30,026 bases of DNA from positions 1-30,026 of the forward strand of contig JASLJW010000102.1 of assembly GCA_030747885.1 (NCBI GenBank). The letters are read 5' to 3'. Numbering within the stretch: position 1 is the first letter of the stretch; the number at the start of each line of letters is the position of its first letter. A program made the position numbers and the translations under genes. The DNA is from Candidatus Thalassarchaeaceae archaeon (GTDB lineage: Archaea > Thermoplasmatota > Poseidoniia > Poseidoniales > Thalassarchaeaceae). The notes beneath the pieces were generated by a model. It saw only the letters and a list, made by a program, of their open reading frames with translations. It ran no database searches and was not told where the DNA came from. Shown piece after piece: positions 1-8,284 of this stretch.

Positions 1-57
1 ATCTTGGAGTGTTGCAGTAAAATTTGGTGCTTTCTCTCCAATCTCTGGTCCGCTCAT
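1..57 (-). CDS. Peroxiredoxin-like protein, N-terminus only (partial)
   Basis: Reading the minus strand from an ATG at 57 gives 19 codons, MSGPEIGEKAPNFTATLQD, before the window ends. The 'iGekAPnFtatlqDG' pattern is the usual start of AhpC/TSA (Bcp-type) peroxiredoxins, thiol enzymes that reduce peroxides; the catalytic Cys would lie beyond the window. A strong ribosome site (AAGGAGGTG, minus strand, 66-74) lies about 10 bases before the ATG and fixes the start. The gene follows the 97-1155 gene on the same strand after 39 bases, so the two are probably co-transcribed. Family assignment rests on 19 residues; another thioredoxin-fold protein is possible. Confidence 0.6.
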   Translation of the reverse strand, partial: MSGPEIGEKAPNFTATLQD

Positions 58-96
58 ACTATCTGCACCTCCTTCGACATAGTCAATCCTGTCATT

Positions 97-1155
97 CTAA
101 TTTGGGTCTTTTTCAGTGAAATCTACGATTTGAATCGCATCATCAGCAAGTTCGGAAACAGTTTTTCTCCCATCTCGTCTACGAATTACCAAGCCTAATT
201 CACTCATTCGTGTGACGGCAGCCACTCTCCTTAGTTGTAGTATTGATTGTGTCCAATTGAATGCAGTCCCCTCTCCGAATTTTCTAGCCATTCTAGCATC
301 CAATCTTTCATTCCCTACAGGGCCTCCTCTCATTCCATCGATTATTGTCCTCATAATCTTCCATTCCATTGGCAATCGATGATGAATCGAACCTAGAATC
401 AAGGTTCTTTCTAGAGGGCTGAATGGCCCTTCATGGGCTAAATCTCTATCGATTATTGGATTTGGTAACCGGGCTAAATCCAATCCGTGCGGAGTTAATC
501 TATGTCCTTCACCATCTTTTGATGACCATCCAATGATTTCCATTGCTGAGAGTTTCATGGATCCACCTGGTGCTCCAATCATCCAATTTACTGTTCTACT
601 TCTCGCATCATCATCTAAGTGGCTGAATCCTGCAGCTAGTCGTTCCCCTCTCCCTCTTCCAAATCGATCATCTTCTGATGCCAATTTTGCTCCGTTATGC
701 AGTAACATTTGATTTAATGCGCTTCTGAATTCTCCATCTGGTACAGATCTCCTAGTTTCGCTAGACATAGACCATAGTAGTCGAAGTGCATGTTTCATTG
801 GCAATAATCTGAGTAAACCTGAGGGCAACATTTCATTTTCTAATCTCCCTATGTTTGGCCCAGTTACTGGTTCTCCTCTAATGGAAACTAGTTGCAATGA
901 TTCTCTGTTTCCTAAATCTCTCTCAGCCATGTCGTCTCCAGCCTTTGATCGCCTATCCCATGCTCTTTCGGCTAAGCCGGAGATGTTTTTGTTTCCAATT
1001 GTTGGAGGTAAGTCTGCGCTCTCTCTTTGATTATCTGTCAATATTGAATTTGCACTTTGTATTAGCCAATCTTCAACGTTCATTCTATTGCTTTGTGCTG
1101 CTTGAATCCACTTGATTAGGCGTTCATCGTCCACTGAAAGAGTGACGTCGACCAT
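97..1155 (-). CDS. Hypothetical protein, possible DNA-binding regulator
   Basis: A 352-residue soluble protein with no signal peptide or membrane segment. I do not recognise the family. The first ~40 residues (VDVTLSVDDERLIKWI... then a helix) resemble a ribbon-helix-helix arrangement: a short beta strand, then two helices. Residues around 200-235 contain 'RLTPHGLDLARLP', and the C-terminal ~80 residues (helices, then GLVIRRRDGRKTVSELADDA) look like winged-helix units with a basic beta-hairpin wing. These are judgements by eye. The promoter side (1156-1220) is very AT-rich and holds several short palindromes, which would fit autoregulation. It lies upstream of, and probably in one transcript with, the peroxiredoxin-like gene at 1-57, so a redox-linked regulator is one possibility, but that is inference only. 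Confidence 0.75.
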   Translation of the reverse strand: MVDVTLSVDDERLIKWIQAAQSNRMNVEDWLIQSANSILTDNQRESADLPPTIGNKNISGLAERAWDRRSKAGDDMAERDLGNRESLQLVSIRGEPVTGPNIGRLENEMLPSGLLRLLPMKHALRLLWSMSSETRRSVPDGEFRSALNQMLLHNGAKLASEDDRFGRGRGERLAAGFSHLDDDARSRTVNWMIGAPGGSMKLSAMEIIGWSSKDGEGHRLTPHGLDLARLPNPIIDRDLAHEGPFSPLERTLILGSIHHRLPMEWKIMRTIIDGMRGGPVGNERLDARMARKFGEGTAFNWTQSILQLRRVAAVTRMSELGLVIRRRDGRKTVSELADDAIQIVDFTEKDPN

Positions 1156-1164
1156 ACCCTTGTT

Positions 1165-1218
1165 ATGATATCATTCATTATGAATCATTCTATAATATTG
1201 AATTATATTGGATATAAT
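1165..1218. repeat. Cluster of short palindromes in AT-rich spacer
   Basis: The 167-base spacer 1156-1322 lies upstream of the 97-1155 gene and downstream of the 1323-2096 gene; both run on the minus strand. It contains three perfect inverted repeats: ATGATATCAT at 1165-1174, ATTCAT-T-ATGAAT at 1173-1185, and ATTATAT-TGG-ATATAAT at 1202-1218. They sit where the promoter and operator of the minus-strand gene should be. AT-rich sequence makes short palindromes by chance, so an operator role is only a suggestion. The rest of the spacer shows nothing I can name. Confidence 0.35.
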
Positions 1219-1322
1219 GATTATAATATGTGGAAAACGAATTACATGAAACAATTCATTTCAATCGTTGTTGAATTTCCCATCAATCGAGTAAATAATG
1301 AATCAAAAATGATTTACTGCAT

Positions 1323-2096
1323 TTACTCTACATCGAAGAAACATACTTCTTGCGGTGGATCTCCACTGCTGATTTGCCCCTTGAACTCTCGCGGATTTCC
1401 GTCCACTGTAACTAGAATGTTGAATTCAGTAACATCTGTTGAATCGTGTTTCTCAAAGTGCTCCACGAACACGCGGAATCGTCCTTGAGGGGCATCTTTC
1501 TCCCAGAATACATTCTCTACGGGCTCTTCTGAGTTTCCGCTTTCATTCATGTCTACATCTAGGCGACCACCACAGTTCGAGATCTTATTGTCGAACGAAA
1601 TTCGCTCCCCACTGGGGCAAACTACTGATAAATCCAAATCGTTCTTATTGAACCAAATCAAACTGACTTGTACTTCTCCAGTTGCGGCCCCCTCTCGTCC
1701 TAGGCGTTCTGCGAAAACATCCTCTTGTTCAGCTTCAACCTCTGTTCCAATAACTTCTACATCATCCAAATCTGGAGCAGAAGGCAAATCGATTGGTTCT
1801 GGTACCTCTTCATCTGGAATATCTTCGATAATTGGTTCTTCAATTTCGGGTTCTTCTTCCAATATTGGGCCAGGGGAGGATGCTGGCATAGAGGAACTAG
1901 AAGTGGTAGTGTCTACTTGTACACTACGGTCCAATTGTTTTCGAGGACGTCTGAGATCTTTGTCGATTAGTGGCGCTGGAAGTGATGCCATTGATGGGAG
2001 TAAAGCTCTCCTAGCATCTCCTCGAATAATTCGATAGATGCCTTGCAAGGAACCTACTGTCAAGGTGGCTATGACTGCACCACTGACGGGGTCCAT
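1323..2096 (-). CDS. Membrane-anchored DUF2135/YfaP-like protein
   Basis: I place the start at the ATG at 2096 (257 residues, MDPVSGAVIATLTVG...), because the reading frame further upstream (to 2222) would run through the spacer facing the divergent gene and has no hydrophobic or conserved character. Residues ~5-22 are hydrophobic and could be a signal anchor. A Ser-rich and then strongly acidic, Pro-rich linker follows (~60-145). The C-terminal ~110 residues match the DUF2135/YfaP pattern: 'vsLiWfNkNDLDLsVvcPsGErIsfdNK', then 'GGrLDVDmN', 'PvENVfW', 'aPqGrfrVfVehF', and a terminal beta-rich tail. In other proteins this domain is a beta-sandwich of unclear function found in surface or secreted proteins. 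No clear ribosome site precedes the ATG, so the message may be leaderless. It is divergent to the 2222 operon. Confidence 0.75.
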   Translation of the reverse strand: MDPVSGAVIATLTVGSLQGIYRIIRGDARRALLPSMASLPAPLIDKDLRRPRKQLDRSVQVDTTTSSSSMPASSPGPILEEEPEIEEPIIEDIPDEEVPEPIDLPSAPDLDDVEVIGTEVEAEQEDVFAERLGREGAATGEVQVSLIWFNKNDLDLSVVCPSGERISFDNKISNCGGRLDVDMNESGNSEEPVENVFWEKDAPQGRFRVFVEHFEKHDSTDVTEFNILVTVDGNPREFKGQISSGDPPQEVCFFDVE

Positions 2097-2221
2097 AATA
2101 GGTCTGAGGGAACTTGAAGTATGTCTTCGTTTCGTTTGAATTAGAATTGAATGAAACAGAATAATGTGCGGTTCCTTCATATTCCTCCGGGAACTGGTTG
2201 TGGGATAGCGGAGGCCATGCA

Positions 2222-2638
2222 ATGTCTACACGTCTTGGTAGAAAGGCACGAAGATACCTTCGCCGTCTACAAAAGGCACGTAGCCTGCAAGACCTTCAGT
2301 TGATTGCGAATGAAATTCAAACAGAGGTTGATGCGCGTTCCATAAATTTCGAAGAAGCAAATCATTTAGGAAATAGAATCCAAGAAAGGGCGGATTTGAT
2401 TGATGATAACGGGTTAGTATATGCAATCAGTGATAGAGACACATATCGTAGGACTTTGGAGATATACCTGAAAGACGGATTACTCACTAGAACAGAGCAG
2501 ATGTTGCTATGGGATGAGCGGAGAAAACTTGGAATTAGTGAAGAAGAGCATTCCCGTTTGTTGGATAAGTTAGTTTCTTTGTATCGAGGACAGGGACGTA
2601 CAATCAGGATTCAGAAGACACAAGGAGGCAGCTCGTGA
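2222..2638 (+). CDS. Small helical hypothetical protein, first gene of surface operon
   Basis: A 138-residue, highly charged, all-helical-looking protein with no signal peptide or membrane segment. The start is fixed by GGAGG at 2210-2214, seven bases before the ATG at 2222; an in-frame TTG at 2198 has no such site. The N-terminus is very basic (RLGRKARRYLRRLQKAR), which could bind nucleic acid or membrane phospholipid. The C-terminal half (LKDGLLTRTEQMLLWDERRKLGISEEEHSRLLDKL) has the 'G-hydrophobic-[TS]-x-x-E ... LGIS-x-x-E' two-helix rhythm seen in TerB-like or SHOCT-like helical modules; this is a resemblance, not an assignment. Its stop overlaps the start of the giant surface-protein gene (TGATG), implying translational coupling and a shared role. 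Function unknown. Confidence 0.8.
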   Translation: MSTRLGRKARRYLRRLQKARSLQDLQLIANEIQTEVDARSINFEEANHLGNRIQERADLIDDNGLVYAISDRDTYRRTLEIYLKDGLLTRTEQMLLWDERRKLGISEEEHSRLLDKLVSLYRGQGRTIRIQKTQGGSS

Positions 2639-5600
2639 TGAAGTATTTTCATTCCATTCTTCTGGTATTATTGTTGCTAGTTTCTTCTATGGGGCAATTA
2701 GCGATACACAATCTTGAGGAACCACAGTCATCCACTTCTGGACGTTCTGTAGATATTTCTGTTGATTTAGTTGAAATTATATCTCCCTCTGCAGTTATTG
2801 GCGGCACACATACGTTAGCTGAAGGGACGCATGAAGTTAGAGTTAGGATAGTAAATCTTGGAACAACTGCAGCAACTGGTACATTAGAACTCAATGTTGC
2901 TGTGAATTCTGGTTCTCCTTCTGTGGTTGATTCTGTTTCATTTACTTTAGCCGGGGGCTCTTCTGAGACTCACTTAATGGAGTGGGTACAACCTTCTGGA
3001 ACAGCAGATGTTTCGGTAGTTGCTACGGCAGGTGCTGATTCAGATCCATCAAATGATGGATTTACGATTCCTGATACTCTCACCGTTTTGGATACATCTG
3101 ATTATCTCATCGTTTCCGATACTCTCCCCAATGATGGAGCAATTATTGGTAGAGACATGTGGCATGGTGATTGGGTATTCTCAAACACAGGCAATATCCC
3201 ATTTACTGCGGAAGGTAAATTGATTCTAACGCCTGCATCGGGCGGTTCGAATATCGATGTAACCTCGAGTATTACTCAGGCACCGCCCGGCTCAATTTCG
3301 GCGAATGCAGGAAATTCGGTAGTGAATTTGTCTTTCGATGGATCTCCATTAACGGGGACATACACGTTAAGCGGGCTGTTTGAGATTGCTTTTGAGGATG
3401 GTTCCACTACCGATATAACCATCTCCTCACGAAATATTGTGTTGACTGATTCTCATGCTACTCTAACTCCTCCATCAAATATTTCAGTTGACCCAGGTAG
3501 TGGCACTGGTCTTCTATTCATTGTCCAGAATGTAGGTTCAACTTCTGATACCTACACAGTAGAGTACAGCAATGTTTCAGGATGGGTGGATCCATCTAGT
3601 CTACCCTCGATCATAAATAATCTAGCATCCAATACTGGTGCCCCAATCAATGTGCCAGTTGATGTCCCAATAACTGCGAATCGATCTGATGTGGAGACTG
3701 TGACTGTTTACGTGAATAGTACCACTACTGGAGTGAGCGTTTCTGCTAGAGCATCGGTATTGGCAGGAGATCTCTATCAGTCGGATTTACAGAGTAATGG
3801 TACATTGGTAAACATCGATCCAGGTTCTTTTGTAGTGGTTGATTACACATTGATCAATACAGGAACATCGCCAGCACATTTTGATTTAACAGCGGGCCTC
3901 CAAGAAGAACCCAATGGTTGGCTAGTTGAAATTGAGCCTGAGTTGACTGATTTAGTTTCTCCTGGCAATAGTAGGGCAGTAACCATTACAGTCTCTGCAC
4001 CAGTATTAGAATCCCCTCTTGACCCTGAGGCAAAAATTGCTGCTGGGAACAGATTACATCTTCGCGTGACTTCTACACCTGTGGAAGGTAGTGCTGCTCT
4101 CACTGCCTCAAATATCACCGATATTGAAGTCCGTCCATCAGTTAGTGTTGCAATGTATCCAGCTGTAGATGAATTGGTATTTTCTACAGCGGAATTGGAA
4201 GCAGGAGATGTCTTTGATTTATTTGATTTGGAAGTTATTTTATTGAGCAACTTTCCATCTGGTACAAGTGGTTCAGCAGTCGTCAATGTTACTTCCTCTC
4301 CGACTGAATTTAGTTCAGTAGATGGGGCAACTTATGGGGCGCAAGAAATATTGAGATGGAATTCTACTGTAGCTCCTGGTTCTGTGCCTCTAAATCTTGG
4401 AGAATCTCGAACTGTAGTAACTTCTGTAGTTGGCCCTACTGACGCTCTCCCAGCAGCAGGGATTCTGAATTTCACTCTTACAGCATCGACATCTTTGACC
4501 GGTATGGTCGGCATTACATCTCCTGAGACAACTGCCACATTCAGAGTAATTATTGAAACTGTAATCGATGGTGAATTAGAAGATAGTCCACTAACTGCAG
4601 GAGTTCCAGGAGTAGAGAACACTGCAACATTGGTCCTTACCAATAATGGAAATGCTCTTTCGGATTACACTCTATCTAGTCCCGGTCTTCCAGATTGGGT
4701 AGTGAATCTTACTCCAAACGCAGTCACTGCATTGGCGCCAGAAGTGGGGACATGGCCCTCAGGAATAGATTCAGTGTTCCAAAATGTCGTAGTTACTGCC
4801 ACTCCACCTACGGATGCTAGGGCAGATATCGTTCATGAGATTGAAATTTTAGTATTTGATGGAGAAGGCAGATTTGTAGATAATGGGACTGCTAGTTTTG
4901 TTCTTGATGAAGTGATAGGTGCTTCAATAGAACCGGATGAAATGTACATTGAGGTTCCTTCTGAAGGAACACAAACGGCAAGTTTCCAAGTTAGGAACAT
5001 GGGTAATTCTCTCCAAACATTTGATATTTCTACCGGGAATTTTGTGGGAGGAACTGACTTCACAGTAGGGGCACCTAACAGTGTAACTGCTGATCCTGGA
5101 GCTAACATAACCCTGACAGTCGATGTTACTGCGTTAAGTAGTGCTAGAGCCGATTCTTCCTATTCGTTCCAATTAATTCTAGAACATTCTGGTACTGAAC
5201 AAGATCGTTTGACGGTGAGGGTCGGGATTGAGAAGGTTCACGATCTTCGATTGTCTCATGATTCTTCTTTTGAGGCAATTCCTGGAGAAACGTTGACGAT
5301 GCCTGTAACAATTGAGAATCAAGGAAATCTCCGAGAAGTGGGTACATTCAATCTATCTACTCCAGCAGGTTGGATACAATCTTCAGATGTAATTGATATT
5401 CTTCCTGGTGAGACTATTTCAGGTTTGATAGTCTCCATTACTGTTCCTGCTTTGGATTCAGAAGAGGTCCCCATGGCTGGGCAGGTGTATACAATTCCAA
5501 TTCTTGCAATTAATGCCTCAGATAATCTAACCATCGGCGAATCCAATGTGACAGTAACAATAAAACCGGTTTTTCAACTTGTGATGGCTTCGTATCCAAT

Positions 5601-7350
5601 ACGAATTGCAAGTATCCCTGGCGAATCAAGGGACGCAGCATATCTAATGAGGAATGCAGGGAATGACGCAGTTATTCTCGATGTTACTTGTTCATTGGAT
5701 GTATCTACTATAGGTCGTTGGTCAGCGCCAGTTTGCCCTGCAACATTGGAATTATCTCAAGGGGAAGAGCGTTGGATAAACCTCTCAATGACTCCTACTG
5801 ATGATCGCCATTGGGATAAAGAATCAGGCACTTTGTCTTTCGATTTCATTCCACGAGGAGAAGTAGGTGGAAATGCTAGCTGGTCAACTCCTCTTTCCGT
5901 AGAAAGGGTTCAAACAGATGATCCTGTGATTCTACGTGGCTCAGATGGTCCACAACATACGTTGACCATCGATTGGATGCATGTTCCTGAATTGAGCCAA
6001 ACCGGCACCTTGAGCCCGTCATCATATTCTCTACGATATGTCTCAGCTGAAAGAACTGTGAATGCTTCACTCTATCCCGAAACGTTGTGGAGTTTTGCAA
6101 TCCCAGGCGGTCCAAGTCCATTGGTTCCAGGGGATCTCCATTCTCTTGGTTCAGCATCCCCATATGCTCTTGATTCCTTTGATATTCAGATTACTATGCC
6201 TGATTCTACTTCTATTGCACCGGGTGATGGTTGGAACCTCACCTTTAATCTTGAGAATCTTGATGAGGCAGGTAGTCGCCCCGGAACAAATTTTGTAATT
6301 AAACTAAGAATGGATTCATACAGTGATCCTCGAATTACTGGAGTCAGTTTTAGTGCAGGTTCTCTTGTGGAAGGGAGCACTACTAACTTGGTTGTCGACG
6401 TGACCAATTCTGGGACTGCAATCCTTCCGCTCTATAGTGAGGTAATACTTTCATGTGGAGAATCAGTTACAATTTCAGATAATTCACCCAAGGTTATTCC
6501 ATCTTTGGGAGTTCAAGAATCAGTTGAAGTAAATTGGACTGTAACTGCTGATCCATTGCCTTGGTACACAACTCAAGGGGATTTGGAATGTACTGTCAAT
6601 TTGTTGTTGCCTGAATCAGTCTATGGGAATGAGGAAGAAAATGATGTTGATGTTCGTATGCTTAAGATTGATTCCTGGAGTCCTGGATTCCTTGTTAGTT
6701 TAATTTCTGGAATTTTGGTAATAGTTTTGTCTTTGTTCTTATTCAGAAGAGGATTGGATGATGATGAACGAGCACTTCATGGTTCAACATATATCGCCAT
6801 GTTGGGATTAGCAATATTTGCTCGCTCATCTGTGATTGAAGATATTGGTTTGATTTGTATCGTTCTTGCAACACTTTGGATGATGGTTGTATCATGGCTC
6901 GGTGCAGGTGAAATTCAAGCCATTCATGATGACCGTCGAAAGGCCTTGATAGGTGAGAGGGCAGCTCTTGGTAATCATGCTGATGAGATTGAAACAACAA
7001 GACGCGAAGTTGGACTAATTCTTCTTGGTGCTCCGATATTTTTCGTATTAATGATGACCCTCGACCCTAGTTTGAAGGTCGATATAAGTGCCATAGGCAT
7101 TGGGTCTAGTATTGGCTACATTCTTGTTGTTGGAATAATGTGTCTTGTGGTCCTTAGATATCTGGACCGTCTTTACGGATTGCTGCATAACGATTTGGCA
7201 GCATTGGATATTCGAACCGCTAGGATTCGAGGGATTCTCCAGAGTAGAACACAGAACCGAACCAATCTATTCTCTACTCCCCCTCCAATGCCCGAAGACT
7301 TCAATCAGGAAATGGAATCAGATGAAATTGAAGGGGGTGAAGAGGAATGA
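2638..7350 (+). CDS. Giant surface protein with CARDB/NEW3-like repeats and multi-pass C-terminus
   Basis: About 1570 residues. GGAGG at 2624-2628 lies nine bases before the ATG at 2638, which I prefer over the GTG at 2635. Residues 1-20 (MKYFHSILLVLLLLVSSMG) are a signal peptide. The body (~25-1345) is a Ser/Thr/Val/Asn-rich array of beta-sandwich domains with a recurring signature, 'v.N.G.....ydl......W...l.P......l.PG.s..v.v.v..P', as in VQNVGSTSDTYTVEY, LTNNGNALSDYTL, VRNMGNSLQTFDIS, IENQGNLREVGTFNL and MRNAGNDAVILDV. I count at least seven units of the CARDB / NPCBM-associated NEW3 type common in archaeal S-layer-like proteins. From ~1347 there are four or five membrane segments separated by a charged cytoplasmic stretch (HDDRRKALIGERAALG), and the C-terminus is an acidic tail. 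A large cell-surface or adhesive protein whose membrane part faces a cytoplasmic partner is likely. It overlaps both neighbours by a few bases. Confidence 0.85.
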   Translation: MKYFHSILLVLLLLVSSMGQLAIHNLEEPQSSTSGRSVDISVDLVEIISPSAVIGGTHTLAEGTHEVRVRIVNLGTTAATGTLELNVAVNSGSPSVVDSVSFTLAGGSSETHLMEWVQPSGTADVSVVATAGADSDPSNDGFTIPDTLTVLDTSDYLIVSDTLPNDGAIIGRDMWHGDWVFSNTGNIPFTAEGKLILTPASGGSNIDVTSSITQAPPGSISANAGNSVVNLSFDGSPLTGTYTLSGLFEIAFEDGSTTDITISSRNIVLTDSHATLTPPSNISVDPGSGTGLLFIVQNVGSTSDTYTVEYSNVSGWVDPSSLPSIINNLASNTGAPINVPVDVPITANRSDVETVTVYVNSTTTGVSVSARASVLAGDLYQSDLQSNGTLVNIDPGSFVVVDYTLINTGTSPAHFDLTAGLQEEPNGWLVEIEPELTDLVSPGNSRAVTITVSAPVLESPLDPEAKIAAGNRLHLRVTSTPVEGSAALTASNITDIEVRPSVSVAMYPAVDELVFSTAELEAGDVFDLFDLEVILLSNFPSGTSGSAVVNVTSSPTEFSSVDGATYGAQEILRWNSTVAPGSVPLNLGESRTVVTSVVGPTDALPAAGILNFTLTASTSLTGMVGITSPETTATFRVIIETVIDGELEDSPLTAGVPGVENTATLVLTNNGNALSDYTLSSPGLPDWVVNLTPNAVTALAPEVGTWPSGIDSVFQNVVVTATPPTDARADIVHEIEILVFDGEGRFVDNGTASFVLDEVIGASIEPDEMYIEVPSEGTQTASFQVRNMGNSLQTFDISTGNFVGGTDFTVGAPNSVTADPGANITLTVDVTALSSARADSSYSFQLILEHSGTEQDRLTVRVGIEKVHDLRLSHDSSFEAIPGETLTMPVTIENQGNLREVGTFNLSTPAGWIQSSDVIDILPGETISGLIVSITVPALDSEEVPMAGQVYTIPILAINASDNLTIGESNVTVTIKPVFQLVMASYPIRIASIPGESRDAAYLMRNAGNDAVILDVTCSLDVSTIGRWSAPVCPATLELSQGEERWINLSMTPTDDRHWDKESGTLSFDFIPRGEVGGNASWSTPLSVERVQTDDPVILRGSDGPQHTLTIDWMHVPELSQTGTLSPSSYSLRYVSAERTVNASLYPETLWSFAIPGGPSPLVPGDLHSLGSASPYALDSFDIQITMPDSTSIAPGDGWNLTFNLENLDEAGSRPGTNFVIKLRMDSYSDPRITGVSFSAGSLVEGSTTNLVVDVTNSGTAILPLYSEVILSCGESVTISDNSPKVIPSLGVQESVEVNWTVTADPLPWYTTQGDLECTVNLLLPESVYGNEEENDVDVRMLKIDSWSPGFLVSLISGILVIVLSLFLFRRGLDDDERALHGSTYIAMLGLAIFARSSVIEDIGLICIVLATLWMMVVSWLGAGEIQAIHDDRRKALIGERAALGNHADEIETTRREVGLILLGAPIFFVLMMTLDPSLKVDISAIGIGSSIGYILVVGIMCLVVLRYLDRLYGLLHNDLAALDIRTARIRGILQSRTQNRTNLFSTPPPMPEDFNQEMESDEIEGGEEE

Positions 7351-8195
7351 TTCGCGGCGATTCAATTGATGATTTGATGGGGTCAGGTGCAGACGCTTCC
7401 TCAAGATTTGTTGATCAATTGACTATTCGTTCAGCCCGAGTGCGTCATTTCCTTTGGAATCATAGGCCATTCAAAGCAAGAGCGGATTTGAGGGAAGCAA
7501 ATAGAGATGCTGAATTCCTTGAGAAACAAGTCATTCGCCTTCATCGGTCTTTGTTGGCTTTAGAACAACATCTTGCTGGACTTGATGATTTGAGTGAGGA
7601 AGAAATGAGGGCGAGAGGCATAGTCACAGATGGATTAATTGATCTCGGAAAAGGGGAATGGGAATCCGCTTTAGATTCATTCCGTACAGCAATCCAATCA
7701 TTAAGCGAATCAGGTGGAAGAATAAATCCATTCGTCGCTGGAAGATTCTTCTTCACCGTGGAAGCTCGTTGGCCAGCTGAGATGGAGCATGGATTACTTC
7801 TGATGACAATTGAGAATCTTGGAGAACATGATCTTCCAGCCATGAGAATTGCAGCACCTGCACCGACTGGGTGGATTGCTGAACCGAAGGCTGCCCAGAT
7901 TCCAGTTATTCCTCCTAGGGGCGTTATTGAGATGGGAATTCATATTCACCCCACAGGCACTATTTCAGAAAATCTAGTATTATCAAAGCAAGTCTCAGTA
8001 GTTACTGGATACATGGTAGATATGGGAGACATCTCAGTAATGTCTCGAATTGAGAACCGAACTTTACGAAAAATTGACGGTTTTGTTGTAGATGTTTGGT
8101 TGCCTCGTGGATATGCTGCAAAACGAGTCCCATTTGTCCAAAATCTTGCTCCTGGCGAAGTCATTCATGTGGCTACGGAAATAGATGCAAGATAA
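7347..8195 (+). CDS. Cytoplasmic coiled-coil plus beta-domain protein, third gene of surface operon
   Basis: 282 residues, no signal peptide or membrane span. The ATG at 7347 overlaps the stop of the giant surface-protein gene (ATGA), preceded by purine-rich GGGGGTGAAGAGG. The N-terminal ~110 residues are helical, with a likely coiled coil (~45-75: AEFLEKQVIRLHRSLLALEQ) and a TPR-like helix pair (GKGEWESALDSFRTAIQSL). From ~130 onward it is beta-rich and resembles the extracellular domains of its neighbour in style ('IENLGEHDLPAMRIAAPAPTGW', then 'PVIPPRGVIEMGIHIHP'), which is odd for a protein with no export signal. The coupling suggests that it works with the cytoplasmic segments of the surface protein. 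Function unknown. Confidence 0.8.
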   Translation: MIRGDSIDDLMGSGADASSRFVDQLTIRSARVRHFLWNHRPFKARADLREANRDAEFLEKQVIRLHRSLLALEQHLAGLDDLSEEEMRARGIVTDGLIDLGKGEWESALDSFRTAIQSLSESGGRINPFVAGRFFFTVEARWPAEMEHGLLLMTIENLGEHDLPAMRIAAPAPTGWIAEPKAAQIPVIPPRGVIEMGIHIHPTGTISENLVLSKQVSVVTGYMVDMGDISVMSRIENRTLRKIDGFVVDVWLPRGYAAKRVPFVQNLAPGEVIHVATEIDAR

Positions 8196-8232
8196 GCGGC
8201 CAAAATCCTTTCAGGTCCTTGAATTTCTGACC

Positions 8233-8242
8233 TTTTAGAATA
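8233..8242 (+). promoter_or_regulatory. Possible TATA box of archaellin gene
   Basis: TTTTAGAATA in the 89-base gap between the surface operon and arlB. A start about 25 bases downstream would leave a leader of roughly 20 bases that includes the GGTGA ribosome site at 8275-8279. The match to the archaeal TATA consensus is imperfect, but a promoter in this gap is expected because archaellin is made in large excess. Confidence 0.35.
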
Positions 8243-8274
8243 CTATGATATACTTCAATGAAGTGCAAGGGGTT

Positions 8275-8279
8275 GGTGA
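8275..8279 (+). promoter_or_regulatory. Ribosome binding site deciding archaellin start
   Basis: GGTGA five bases before the ATG at 8285. The reading frame is also open from 8258, but that start has no such site and would put extra residues ahead of the class III signal peptide. The same GGTGA with five-base spacing occurs before the pyrophosphatase gene start at 18346. Confidence 0.6.
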
Positions 8280-8284
8280 ACACC

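Noticed and set aside
2097..2222. Longer N-terminus for the DUF2135-like protein
   Set aside because: The extra 42 residues are polar and basic with no family character, and would run into the control region of the divergent operon.
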